Assembly (NCBI GenBank): GCA_017505535.1
Contig: JAFVPD010000015.1
Span: forward strand, 105,208-169,207
Source of the DNA: Muribaculaceae bacterium
GTDB lineage: Bacteria > Bacteroidota > Bacteroidia > Bacteroidales > Muribaculaceae
DNA: 64,000 bases
Direction of reading: 5' to 3'
The notes under the pieces were generated by a model. That model ran no database searches. It saw only the letters and a program-made list of their open reading frames with translations, and was not told the DNA's origin. The position numbers were made by a program, and so were the translations under genes. Below, in pieces: positions 26,465-35,325 of the stretch (within the stretch, counting starts at the first letter, position 1; every line of letters begins with the position of its first letter).

Positions 26465-27331
26465 TCAAATAATCATTTTTTCAATGTCAAGTGCAAGAAT
26501 GCCTTCGGCTCCTGCCGTTCTTAGTCGGCCAATGATTTCCCAAAAGCGTTTTTCTTCAATAACGGTGTGTACTGAACACCATTGGTCGTTGGCAAGAGGC
26601 AGAATTGTGGGGCTCTTAATACCGGGAAGTTCAGCAAGAACATCATTGAGTTTGTCTTTTGGCACATTCATGAGGATATATTTTTTTCCATCGGCAGCTT
26701 TAACGGCATCAAAACGGAACATGAGTTCGTTGAGTATTGCTTGTTTTTCAGTCGAGATTTGAGCTTTCTTTGAACAAATGAGAACGGCTTGAGATTCAAC
26801 AACCTTTTCAACTTCAACAAGGTTGTTGCTGACCAATGTTGATCCTGATGATACGATGTCGAAAATAGCATCGGCAAGGCCTATACCGGGCGCAATTTCA
26901 ACAGAACCTGTGATTACATGAATGTCGGCACTGATATTGTTTTCTTTGAGAAATTTTTCAAGAATAATGGGGTAGGAGGTTGCAATTTTACGACCGTTAA
27001 ACCATTGTAGCCCATTGTACTCGATGCGTTGAGGTATTGCGAGTGAAAGACGGCATCGACTGAAGCCGAGATTCTTTAGGATTTCAACATCGGCGTCTTT
27101 TTCCATTACCTCGTTTAGCCCGACGATTCCAATGTCGGCTATGCCTGAGGCTACCGAGTGTGGAATGTCGTCATCGCGTAGAAATAGTAATTCGACGGGG
27201 AAATTGCGAGATGGCACTAATAGTGTGCGTTTTACTGCAGTTAGTTTAACTCCTGCTTCTCCGAGCAATTCCATTGTTTCGTCATATAGGCGACCTTTTG
27301 ATTGTACCGCTATTCTGAGTCTTGTTTCCAT
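26465..27331 (-). CDS. hisG: ATP phosphoribosyltransferase, long form
   Basis: The first, committed step of histidine synthesis. At 288 residues it is the long hexameric form with a C-terminal regulatory domain that binds histidine for feedback inhibition. The N-terminal catalytic part starts RLRIAVQSKGRLYDETMELL and contains GIADIGIVGLNEV and the PRPP loop GSVEIAPGIGLADAIFDIVSSGSTL. The regulatory part ends in IIGRLRTAGAEGILALDIEKMI. It is first in hisGDCB and is preceded by a histidine attenuator at 27366-27568. Confidence 0.95.
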   Translation of the reverse strand: METRLRIAVQSKGRLYDETMELLGEAGVKLTAVKRTLLVPSRNFPVELLFLRDDDIPHSVASGIADIGIVGLNEVMEKDADVEILKNLGFSRCRLSLAIPQRIEYNGLQWFNGRKIATSYPIILEKFLKENNISADIHVITGSVEIAPGIGLADAIFDIVSSGSTLVSNNLVEVEKVVESQAVLICSKKAQISTEKQAILNELMFRFDAVKAADGKKYILMNVPKDKLNDVLAELPGIKSPTILPLANDQWCSVHTVIEEKRFWEIIGRLRTAGAEGILALDIEKMII

Positions 27332-27365
27332 TATTTTTGTTGCTTATGTATATTTCTAAAAAAGA

Positions 27366-27402
27366 GACCGATCGCCTTAATGCTTTTTTATGGAGATCGG
27401 TC
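27366..27402 (-). terminator. Leader terminator (attenuator) of the his operon
   Basis: On the minus strand GACCGATC (27402-27395) pairs with GATCGGTC (27373-27366); after one mismatch a further CC/GG pair extends the stem. It is followed directly by UCUUUUUU. It lies upstream of the hisG start (27331) and downstream of the leader peptide, the position of an attenuator. Its 5' arm contains ATCTCC (minus strand), which can pair instead with GGAGAT at 27459-27454 in the leader peptide coding sequence, forming an antiterminator. Confidence 0.75.
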
Positions 27403-27446
27403 AACTAAAAGTTATGGTTAGAATGCAAATTTAAATTACATAACAT

Positions 27447-27509
27447 TTATATCATCTCCGTTATTGTGACGTGATGACAATGATGATGTAATGTAAATTT
27501 GCTGAACAT
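27447..27509 (-). CDS. hisL: Histidine operon leader peptide (20 residues)
   Basis: An ATG at 27509 opens a 20-codon frame encoding MFSKFTLHHHCHHVTITEMI, then TAA. Five of six consecutive codons (8-10, 12, 13) are histidine, which is very unlikely by chance directly in front of hisG and is the hallmark of ribosome-stalling his leaders. The sequence GGAGAT across codons 17-19 complements the 5' arm of the downstream terminator. A ribosome stalled at the His codons leaves it free to form an antiterminator, while one that reaches the stop codon covers it and lets the terminator form. A matching promoter ends about 29 bp upstream. Confidence 0.8.
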   Translation of the reverse strand: MFSKFTLHHHCHHVTITEMI

Positions 27510-27537
27510 TGTAGTTGCGTTTTGTAATTATTTTCGG

Positions 27538-27568
27538 CAAAGTTATAACAAATATCTAAAATGACCAA
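27538..27568 (-). promoter_or_regulatory. Promoter of the his operon
   Basis: On the minus strand TTG (27568-27566), a 20-bp spacer and TAACTTTG (27545-27538) match the Bacteroidota consensus. The expected transcript start is about 20 nt before the leader peptide ATG. Confidence 0.7.
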
Positions 27569-27629
27569 CGATTTAGCTATAAAAATGCCAAATAGAGATG
27601 TTGTAGAGCAGTTGACAGTTAAAAAGATG

Positions 27630-28340
27630 CTATTGTAGGTGGGTAACTGATAATGATAGGACGCTAATTGTGGCTGTTGGCTCTGCTTGATGTATGGCAT
27701 TGCAGCAAGCCAAAAGGGTGGCGCCTGTGGTGATGACGTCATCTATTATGAGCACATGTTTGTTGGCGAGTTCCTCGGGATTTTTAACTGCATATATACC
27801 TTGAGCATTAACCCAACGCTCATAACTGTTTTTGCGCGTTTGTGTAGAGTGTTGTTGTCGGGCATAGAGATTATCTCCGACTGGAATTGCTGTAATGGCG
27901 CTAATGCCTTTGGCTATTGCGACGCTTTGATTATATCCTCGTTTTATTAGCTTGAGGAAGTGTAGGGGTACAGGGAGGATAATGTCTATCCCGTCAAAAA
28001 AATTGGAGCCGATTAGTTCTTTGGCAAACTTTTGGGCCAAGTGATAGGCTATATATGGCCGATTATTATACTTTGCTTGATGAATGAGGGTGGCATAATC
28101 ACTCTCTTTGTAATAGTAGAAAAAGCTTGCCGCTTTATTAATGGGGGTAGATCCGGCAAGACGTTGGTGTATGATGTTGAAGTTGTCGTTATGGACTTTT
28201 GTGCGAGGCATGTTTAAGTCGCAATTCAGGCATAATATTTTTTCGCCTGTAACAAGTGAGGTGCCACATATTTCGCATACTTCGGGATATATGATGCGGA
28301 GCAAGTCGTTGCCCCATTGTTTTATTCTTGTCCAGCCCAT
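27630..28340 (-). CDS. comF: ComF family phosphoribosyltransferase-like protein
   Basis: The 236 residues begin with a zinc-ribbon-like segment (IYPEVCEICGTSL, then CLNCDLN) and end with a phosphoribosyltransferase fold whose PRPP loop is HVLIIDDVITTGATL. In competent bacteria ComF takes part in DNA uptake; in others its role is unclear. It overlaps the recX gene by 19 bp and is last in a prmC-recX-comF run. Confidence 0.9.
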   Translation of the reverse strand: MGWTRIKQWGNDLLRIIYPEVCEICGTSLVTGEKILCLNCDLNMPRTKVHNDNFNIIHQRLAGSTPINKAASFFYYYKESDYATLIHQAKYNNRPYIAYHLAQKFAKELIGSNFFDGIDIILPVPLHFLKLIKRGYNQSVAIAKGISAITAIPVGDNLYARQQHSTQTRKNSYERWVNAQGIYAVKNPEELANKHVLIIDDVITTGATLLACCNAIHQAEPTATISVLSLSVTHLQ

Positions 28341-28804
28341 TTGCGACTATTGATGATTTTTATAATTAAAGAAGGCTCAAATCCTCGAGATGCCATAAAT
28401 CGGAATAATCGGGTTTTTCCCTCAAAAGAGTCAGGCATATCAATGCTTTTTGCTTTTTGTGAAATGTGGGAAATTAATGCCGATTCATAGTCGTCGGGCT
28501 CAATCAATTCAAGCGCATCATTGATTATGTGTCGAGGGATATGCTTTAATGATAAGGCTTGGACGATTTTTAGTCGTCCCCATTTTGAGAAACGGAATTT
28601 GTCGCGAACAAAGGCTTCGGCAAAGCGGTTGTCATCAATGAATTTTCTATCGGTGAGGCTTTTTATGATTTTGCAAGAATCTGATGATGAGATGCCCCAT
28701 TTATATAGCTTTTGCCGGATATCATGGGTGCATTGCTCTGATCGGGCACATAGCGTTTCCAACCTCGTGAGTGCGTTTTGGGGAGTTATAGTGCGTTTAT
28801 TCAT
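28322..28804 (-). CDS. recX: Regulatory protein RecX
   Basis: A 160-residue all-helical protein built of three-helix repeats, with ALTRLETLCARSEQCTHDIRQKLYKWG at the start and FIDDNRFAEAFVRDKFRFSKWGRLKIVQAL in the middle, the classical RecX pattern. RecX modulates RecA filaments. It shares ATG/stop overlaps with both prmC and comF, so translation of the three is coupled. Confidence 0.9.
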   Translation of the reverse strand: MNKRTITPQNALTRLETLCARSEQCTHDIRQKLYKWGISSSDSCKIIKSLTDRKFIDDNRFAEAFVRDKFRFSKWGRLKIVQALSLKHIPRHIINDALELIEPDDYESALISHISQKAKSIDMPDSFEGKTRLFRFMASRGFEPSLIIKIINSRKWAGQE

Positions 28805-29661
28805 CTCGTTGTAGGTTTTATTGCCGATAGAATGCGATTGTTCCCTTGCATGTCGGGAATAATATTTATGTCATCATAGTTGAGACTGAACATGAGGTCT
28901 TTCATCTCTGTTGAAAAAATGGGGTTAATTTCAAAATAGAGATATCCTCCCGGTTTAAGAGCCGTTGAGCCATATATAGCAATGGCTCGATAGAATTTCA
29001 ACGGGTCGTTATTTGGGACAAATAAAGCTGTCCAGGGCTCATATTTCAATACATTGGGTTGCATTGTGCTTTGTTCCTTGTAGGCGATATATGGAGGGTT
29101 GCTAACGATGATATCATATATAGGCGAAGATTCATCGGGGAGAGATAGGGCGTCTTGAGTTGCAAAATTGATCTTGACCTTTAAGTTAGATGCGTTTTCA
29201 CGTGCGACATCAAGCGCTTTTTCGCTCAAATCGATAGCATCGATGATTGGGAATTTCAATCCTCTTGCAAGCGCACATGCAATGCAGCCGCTTCCTGTTC
29301 CAACATCAAGAATGCGTAAGTCAGGTTGGGGGTGATTTTTTATAATCAAGTCAACAAGTTCTTCAGTTTCCGGTCGAGGAATGAGAGTGGCGGGTGTGAC
29401 TTTTAACGTGTGCCCACAAAAACGTGCCGATGAAAAGATGTATTGTATCGGTTCGTTATTTAATAGACGTTCAAGAATGGCATTTATCTTTGTTGAGATA
29501 AAATCAGAAATGGGCTCATCTTTTCGTATGATTAAATCAACTGTAGAATAGTTCTTCAGTTGTTCAAAAATAATGCGAAGAATCCATTGAGCTTCTCTTT
29601 GCCCATATTTAGGACTAAGTGCTGATATTATATTGTCGGAAATTTCTTTAAGTGTTGCCAT
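28801..29661 (-). CDS. prmC: Release factor glutamine methyltransferase PrmC
   Basis: An S-adenosylmethionine-dependent enzyme that methylates the GGQ glutamine of release factors RF1 and RF2. The 286 residues contain LIPRPETEELV, the SAM-binding ILDVGTGSGCIACALA and the catalytic NPPY in IVSNPPYIA. The ATG at 29661 is only 4 bp from a TACCTTTG promoter element (29666-29673), which would give a leaderless or nearly leaderless mRNA. It overlaps recX by 4 bp. Confidence 0.93.
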   Translation of the reverse strand: MATLKEISDNIISALSPKYGQREAQWILRIIFEQLKNYSTVDLIIRKDEPISDFISTKINAILERLLNNEPIQYIFSSARFCGHTLKVTPATLIPRPETEELVDLIIKNHPQPDLRILDVGTGSGCIACALARGLKFPIIDAIDLSEKALDVARENASNLKVKINFATQDALSLPDESSPIYDIIVSNPPYIAYKEQSTMQPNVLKYEPWTALFVPNNDPLKFYRAIAIYGSTALKPGGYLYFEINPIFSTEMKDLMFSLNYDDINIIPDMQGNNRILSAIKPTTR

Positions 29662-29665
29662 AAGA

Positions 29666-29673
29666 CAAAGGTA
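29666..29673 (-). promoter_or_regulatory. -7 element TACCTTTG of prmC, very close to the start codon
   Basis: An exact TAnnTTTG on the minus strand ends 4 bp before the prmC ATG. With the usual distance to the transcript start, the mRNA would begin at or next to the ATG. No proper -33 TTG is seen. Confidence 0.45.
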
Positions 29674-29704
29674 AGTATAAATTTTAGTAGGAATGGAATA
29701 AGTG

Positions 29705-29770
29705 CAAAAAAAAATTACTCGTCATCGCGACGAATAACTTCCTTACCTTAAATCTAATACCATGAAAAAC
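29705..29770 (-). ncRNA. Short stand-alone RNA with its own promoter and terminator
   Basis: On the minus strand a perfect promoter (29776-29806) is followed by about 65 nt that end in a hairpin (tcgtc/gacga, 29719-29733) and an unbroken run of nine U residues. The RNA contains a seven-codon frame, MVLDLR then stop (29743-29763). From memory, nearly identical sequences (GGTATTAGATTTAAGGT) recur in Bacteroides and relatives, and a Bacteroidales-only RNA motif bounded by such a promoter and terminator has been described (Bacteroidales-1); identity with that motif is inference. The remainder of 29662-29920 holds only promoters and terminators. Confidence 0.65.
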
Positions 29771-29775
29771 TGGTG

Positions 29776-29806
29776 CAAAGGTAGGCATTATTTGTGACTC
29801 TGCAAA
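29776..29806 (-). promoter_or_regulatory. Promoter of the short RNA
   Basis: On the minus strand TTTG (29806-29803), a 19-bp spacer and TACCTTTG (29783-29776): a full-consensus Bacteroidota promoter. The nearest open frame it could serve otherwise is prmC, beyond the U-rich terminator. Confidence 0.8.
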
Positions 29807-29866
29807 TAGTTGAGATGAAATAATTTTGCATTTAGCGAATTTTAACTAAATGGTATAATGCAAAAA

Positions 29867-29898
29867 ACAAGCGATAACAACTGAATGCTATCGCTTGT
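29867..29898 (-). terminator. Terminator of the large modular secreted protein
   Basis: A perfect 10-bp stem (acaagcgata/tatcgcttgt) with a 12-nt loop, 23 bp beyond the stop at 29921. On the minus strand it is followed by TTTTTTG. Confidence 0.8.
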
Positions 29899-29920
29899 CT
29901 CTTATGATAATCTAAATGGT

Positions 29921-32900
29921 TTATTTAATGGCAACTTTTTGTGTCATTGAGTTGTCTCCATTTTGAGCAGAGATGAGATATACACCGGCTGGAAGTGACG
30001 CAAGATTTATAGTGTTACAATTGCTTGCACTTGCTACAAGTGTACCTGCTGCAGAATATACGTTGATAACGTCGGCTTGTTCAGAAACGTATGCAACACG
30101 ATTGATTACTTTGATTGCGGTATCGTTAAAGTCAAGTTCGATGTCTTCAATAGCGTTGGCATTGGCATCAGAGATGCGATATGCGGCAAGACCATTTCTC
30201 GGAACATAGACAAATAGTGTTAGAGAGCCATCGGCATTGTTGATTGTTGCAGGTATTGCCGAAACATATTCGTTACTTGTGTTACCAAGACCATATTGAG
30301 GTACTCGCCACAACAATTCCATTGATGCAAAATTGAAGTTGTCGGGATTGTGTACAATTGCGAAGTCAAAGTAGTCGGCGGTGTTATCATTGAATGCGTA
30401 GATATATAATGGCTTTTCAGCAATTTCAGCTACACACATACCGGCTCCCATGATACCTTCTGGCTTAATTGATGAATTTGACTCAAAGTTATCGGTCATA
30501 ATAGCCGAAGAACTACCATAAGAGTAAAGTGATGGGTATGATGTTGATCCGTCAACGATAATTCTGGTGTCGTCTATAGGCATTACGCGAGGAGCATTAC
30601 CAAATGATGTTGTTTGAGAAGTGGGGTAGAATGAGTTAACTTCACGATAAACCATTGTCCATGTTCCGGTAGAATTTCTTGTCCAACAATAGACGCGTTT
30701 ACGGTAGTCATAACGATTATTCCAAGACGTGCTATAAGATGCGGCAGCAGCTGCAGCATACACTTTTGCTCCGGTTTTAGTCAAGTCGCCATAAGCGCTA
30801 CAGTAGTCAAAACGAAGAGTGTATGATCTCCAACTGCTTGACAATGCAAGGCCCGATTCAAAAATGCGAGTAGTAGCACCTGTGTTGATATCAACAGAGC
30901 AAATGGTGAGTTCGTTGGTGGTGTTTTGAGAAGTAATCATGTTGCTTACACAAAGATTTCCTCCACCGTCAACAAATACATCGTTACAACAATATCCATT
31001 GGCATTGCCACTTGAAGTGGTTAGATAGTCCCCTGTGAGGGTAATTGTTCTGATATACTCACCGGTAGAACCATTGTACTCAAGTAAGTATCCGGCTCCA
31101 TTTTCACGTAAAGAAATATACACGTTTCCATTGTAAGCAGCCATACCACGTTTGTCGTTGCCTACAAGTTTTTCGTGTAGATTTGATGTAGCAACTGATG
31201 TAATCCAAAGGTTTTCAATCTTCAATCCTGATTTGATGTCGTAGGTACCACCGTCAGGTTGAGCAGGTGTTTCGATAGGACCACTTGACGAAGCTGGTGT
31301 TTTGAATGATTCCACAGCCGATATAGAGCTATTGTAACCATCTTTTTCAGCTTTTACGCGCCAATAATAGGTCGTGTTGGCTGTAAGGTCCAAATTAGAT
31401 GATGCAAGAGTGTTAGATGTAGTTTCGATTGAGTACATTATTGTCGCAAAAGAGGCGAGGGCTGAAACTTCTACTGTGAAAGTTGCACCTGAGATAGCGC
31501 TCCAAGAGAAATTGAATGATTCGGCTACAGTAGCACCACCAACAGGACTATTGAGTGTTACTGATGCCAATGTTTCCATTGGGGTTGTAAATGCTTGTGG
31601 GTCGGTAGTTGAGCTATTGTATCCGCTCACTGCTGCTGTAACTCTCCAATAGTAAGTGGTATTAGCAGCAAGAGAGAAGTTATTAGATGAATAAGATGTC
31701 GCTGATGTTGTAGCTCTGTAATCAACAGAAGAGAATGATGCTGATTTTGAAATCTCAAGTGTGTATGTTGCACCAGAGATTGCGCTCCAAGTAAAGTTGA
31801 AGCCATTGGCAACGGTTGCTCCAGCTGATGGTGAAGTCAAAGTTACAGGGTCAAGATTGGGTGTCGCAGTCTTGAATGAGTATGTTGACGATGTTGAGCT
31901 GTTGTAGCCTTCTTTTTCGGCTTTCACACGCCAGTAGTAGGTTGTGCCGGCTGTGAGGTTGAAGTTTGATGATGAATAGGTGCTTGAAGTTGTAGTTGCA
32001 GTTGCAACAATATTTGTAAATGTTGTGTTTGTCGCAACTTCAATAGTGTAGGTTGCTCCGTTAATAGCATTCCAAGCAAAATCAAAACCATTGGTGGTTG
32101 TTGCTCCGTTTGATGGAGATGTCAATGAAACGGTTTCAAGATTTTCTTTGGGCGTTTCTGTTGCGCTTGATGTCAGCTTGTAAGCAGCAAGACCATTTAA
32201 TGGTGCATAAACAAATAGTGTAACTGAGCCATCGGCATTGCTGATTGCGGCAGGTTGTGCTGTTACAGATGAGTTGCTTGCATTGCCTAAACCATTTGAT
32301 GGAACGGTCCACAATAGTTGCATCTGAGCAAAGTTAAAGTTCGATGGATTTGATACAATATTGAATGCTGTGTTTTGGTATTGTGACACATAAGCAAATA
32401 TGGGAGTACCTCCAAGTGTTGCAGTGCACAATCCATTCCAGTTGTCTTGTGTTGGGGCGCAAACTGTGTTGTTCTTAAAGCTATCAGAGAGTGTAGCAGT
32501 CCCCGATGTTACAAATGTATATCGTGTTGGGGCTGAGTTGTGTCCGTCAAGAATAAATTCAGTGCTTGAGATGGGCATAATGCGAGGAGCAGTACCATTT
32601 GAGGAAGCACTTGTGGAGCTATTGGTATAATATGAGGCAATTGTAGTTCCGTAAGCAGTCCATGAGCCAGTAGATTTGCGTTCCCATTTATAAACGGTGT
32701 TAGCACTTGCTACTGCAGCCCAAATTTGCCCGCCGGTTGTAGTGACATCGCCAATTGCTGCTGCATAGTCAATGCGTCCGGTTGAAGTCAAAGAAGACTC
32801 AAATACGCGAGTGGTGTTTCCTGTTGAGAGGTTTACTGTGCACACTGTGAGTGGTTGAGTTGATACGTTAAGTGTGAGGTTGCTCACGCAAAGGTTGCCT

Positions 32901-35014
32901 GCTCCGTCAACAAATATATCGTTGGTAGGATAAGAGAGGCTTGTGCCACTTGAAGATGTTTTGCAATCCCCTGTAAGCGCAATTGTGCGAAGTAATTCAC
33001 CTGTCTCACCGCTAAATTCAAGGATTGTGCCACCCTGTTGAGCAATATATACGTTGCCATTTAAAGCGGCCATACCACGGTTGCTTAATGTGAGGCTTGA
33101 AGGGAAATTGTTGGTATTAACCGAGTAAATCCAAAGATTCTCAATTGAGAAGTTGCCCACTGAAGCGTAGGTCGCAGGGTCTTTAACGAGGTCGGTAGTA
33201 GTACCACCACCGCCACTTGAACTTCCGCTTGAATAAGTAGTGAATGAACCTACATAAGAAGTTGAACCAACGTATCCATCTTTAGCTGCTTTAACTCTCC
33301 AATAGTATTTTGTACCTGATGCCAAGTTAAACTCGGTAGAGGCAACAGATGTAGATGTGGTTGTTTTTGAGAAGTTAATAGTGGAGAACGAAGATGAGGT
33401 TGAAATTTCAAGTGTATAAGTAGCCCCACTAATTGCGTCCCATGTGAAATTGAATGTTTCAGCAGTGGTTGAGCCATCGGTTGGAGTGTGGATTGTTACT
33501 TGTTGAAGTTGTTCAACAATTGAACCACTTCCGAGCCAAGTAACAGTATATTCGTTACTATTGCGGTCAACGATTGATACACCTAATTGGTATCCCGAAG
33601 TGTAACCCGAAACATCAAATGTGGTTGAGTATGGGTTGCCAATGAGGTAGTCAGATGATACGTCTGAACCAGGTGTAACTCCGTTGGGAACAGCATACAC
33701 CGCATAGCGCATATTGTCCACGCCGGTCCAAGAGAGTGTAGATCCTGAAAGAGCCATGTTGGTAACAACACCGGGATCACTTGCCGATTTCCAAGTCATA
33801 GCCGGAGGAAGGGCTTTGTTTTGATACTTGTTGGCAAGAAGGTATTCGGCAAAGCCTTGGCATGTAGTTGTGAAATAGCGAGAATCAAAAAATACGCTAC
33901 CGGGAGCATTTAGCCCATCATAATTGCGGTTTACTTGAATTTGGGTGCCACGTTCAGCCCATTCTGAAGTAGTGTTTGCCGATCCAAGGGTTGCAAGGTC
34001 GTGACTTGAGTAGAAGTGACGTTTAAACACGTTGGCACATGCTTTACTCCACCATGCTGCAAGTTTTTCATAACCGTTTGTGGAGTGATTCATTTTCCAA
34101 TATAATTGAGGAGAAACGAAGTCAACTGTTGCTTCGCCAAGCCAATGCAAGGGGTCGGAGTATATACCATCATATTGCCAATCACTTGCTGAACTGATGG
34201 AACTTGTTTCGATGCCATAACTTGCTGCTGATTTATAAGCAACACCGGCAGGGCCAATACCAAATTTTACATAAGGTTTTTTCGCTTGAATGGCATTATA
34301 TACTTTGCGCACCATTGTGTTCACGTTATCACGACGCCAATCGGCTTGAGATAGAGAGGTTCCCGATGATTTCCACAAATTGTAGTCATAACCTGAGCCT
34401 GTGGGAGTTCCATTTAGGTAGAAATAGTCGTCAAATACGATACCATCAACGTCATAGTTGGTGATGATTTCTGTTACAATGTCAACAATGCGTTGTTGCA
34501 CTGCTTCAAGGCCGGGGTTGAGTATTGTTGCGTTGTTGTATTCCATAATCCAATCGGGGTGGTCTTTTCTGTAATCAGCAGTACCCCACGCTCCTGCTGA
34601 TGATTCGTAGCGATAGGGGTTAATCCATGCATAGCATTCCATGCCACGTTTGTGACATTCTGCAACCCAATATTCCAATGGGTCCCAAGCCGGAGTGGCA
34701 CCACGTGAACCGGTGAGGTCAGATGACCATGGCTCATAGCTTGATTTGTACATAGCGTCACTGCGTGAGCGTACTTGGAAATACAATGCGTTGAAATTGT
34801 TTTCATGCATTTTTTCAATAATAGCAAGCGCTTCAGATTTTTGCGCTGATGCAACAGAAGAACTTGTTCCTGCTGTAGTGGGCCAACATAATCGGTAAAC
34901 GGTACTAATCCATGCCGAACGATGTTCGCGTTTAGGTGATGTTTCACCCCAAGAGGGTATAGCAATAACTAATGCGATTATTGCTAATACCAATTTCTGA
35001 ATGTTTCGTTTCAT
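29921..35014 (-). CDS. Very large modular family-10-like glycosyl hydrolase with T9SS sorting domain
   Basis: I chose the ATG at 35014, which gives the signal peptide MKRNIQKLVLAIIALVIAIP and 1697 residues. An N-terminal GHL10-type (DUF187) TIM barrel runs to about 400, with EHRSAWISTVYRLCWP, ALYFQVRSRSDAMY, RGMECYAWINPYRY and DGIVFDDYFYL (likely catalytic acids). Four FN3-like repeats follow, each ending in a YYWRVKA-type strand. They surround two copies of a beta-propeller-like module that opens IENLWI and contains GNVYI, then DVFVDGGGNLCVSN. The last 75 residues (VYSAAGTLV, LPAGVYLIS, QKVAIK) are a type A sorting domain, so it is probably exported by the type IX system. Substrate unknown. 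Confidence 0.85.
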   Translation of the reverse strand: MKRNIQKLVLAIIALVIAIPSWGETSPKREHRSAWISTVYRLCWPTTAGTSSSVASAQKSEALAIIEKMHENNFNALYFQVRSRSDAMYKSSYEPWSSDLTGSRGATPAWDPLEYWVAECHKRGMECYAWINPYRYESSAGAWGTADYRKDHPDWIMEYNNATILNPGLEAVQQRIVDIVTEIITNYDVDGIVFDDYFYLNGTPTGSGYDYNLWKSSGTSLSQADWRRDNVNTMVRKVYNAIQAKKPYVKFGIGPAGVAYKSAASYGIETSSISSASDWQYDGIYSDPLHWLGEATVDFVSPQLYWKMNHSTNGYEKLAAWWSKACANVFKRHFYSSHDLATLGSANTTSEWAERGTQIQVNRNYDGLNAPGSVFFDSRYFTTTCQGFAEYLLANKYQNKALPPAMTWKSASDPGVVTNMALSGSTLSWTGVDNMRYAVYAVPNGVTPGSDVSSDYLIGNPYSTTFDVSGYTSGYQLGVSIVDRNSNEYTVTWLGSGSIVEQLQQVTIHTPTDGSTTAETFNFTWDAISGATYTLEISTSSSFSTINFSKTTTSTSVASTEFNLASGTKYYWRVKAAKDGYVGSTSYVGSFTTYSSGSSSGGGGTTTDLVKDPATYASVGNFSIENLWIYSVNTNNFPSSLTLSNRGMAALNGNVYIAQQGGTILEFSGETGELLRTIALTGDCKTSSSGTSLSYPTNDIFVDGAGNLCVSNLTLNVSTQPLTVCTVNLSTGNTTRVFESSLTSTGRIDYAAAIGDVTTTGGQIWAAVASANTVYKWERKSTGSWTAYGTTIASYYTNSSTSASSNGTAPRIMPISSTEFILDGHNSAPTRYTFVTSGTATLSDSFKNNTVCAPTQDNWNGLCTATLGGTPIFAYVSQYQNTAFNIVSNPSNFNFAQMQLLWTVPSNGLGNASNSSVTAQPAAISNADGSVTLFVYAPLNGLAAYKLTSSATETPKENLETVSLTSPSNGATTTNGFDFAWNAINGATYTIEVATNTTFTNIVATATTTSSTYSSSNFNLTAGTTYYWRVKAEKEGYNSSTSSTYSFKTATPNLDPVTLTSPSAGATVANGFNFTWSAISGATYTLEISKSASFSSVDYRATTSATSYSSNNFSLAANTTYYWRVTAAVSGYNSSTTDPQAFTTPMETLASVTLNSPVGGATVAESFNFSWSAISGATFTVEVSALASFATIMYSIETTSNTLASSNLDLTANTTYYWRVKAEKDGYNSSISAVESFKTPASSSGPIETPAQPDGGTYDIKSGLKIENLWITSVATSNLHEKLVGNDKRGMAAYNGNVYISLRENGAGYLLEYNGSTGEYIRTITLTGDYLTTSSGNANGYCCNDVFVDGGGNLCVSNMITSQNTTNELTICSVDINTGATTRIFESGLALSSSWRSYTLRFDYCSAYGDLTKTGAKVYAAAAAASYSTSWNNRYDYRKRVYCWTRNSTGTWTMVYREVNSFYPTSQTTSFGNAPRVMPIDDTRIIVDGSTSYPSLYSYGSSSAIMTDNFESNSSIKPEGIMGAGMCVAEIAEKPLYIYAFNDNTADYFDFAIVHNPDNFNFASMELLWRVPQYGLGNTSNEYVSAIPATINNADGSLTLFVYVPRNGLAAYRISDANANAIEDIELDFNDTAIKVINRVAYVSEQADVINVYSAAGTLVASASNCNTINLASLPAGVYLISAQNGDNSMTQKVAIK

Positions 35015-35182
35015 TGATATTAAATGTGTAGTTAAATATTTCAGGGGGAAGATAAATGGCGCGTCGCAAGATGTGCAACGTGCTTGTATTTTTGTTTGGA
35101 TATTTTTTAGATTTATGGTCTTTAAATTCATTATTCAATACAAATATGGCCTATGCGCAAAATGCGATAGGAATAAACTATG

Positions 35183-35214
35183 CAAAATTATATAATATTA
35201 TTATAATTCGCAAA
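35183..35214 (-). promoter_or_regulatory. Promoter of the large modular secreted protein
   Basis: On the minus strand TTTG (35214-35211), a 20-bp spacer and TAATTTTG (35190-35183). It lies about 170 bp before the start codon, giving a long 5' leader in which I see no clear structure. The rest of 35015-35325 holds nothing else that I can recognise. Confidence 0.65.
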
Positions 35215-35325
35215 GAATGTGAAATAGATTGTGAAATCTTAACGGACTAAATCGGCGATTTTAATGATAAATGTGAATTGTTTAGGGCTGTTGGCCGTGT
35301 TTTATGCGCCCAATCGTGGGTTGTG

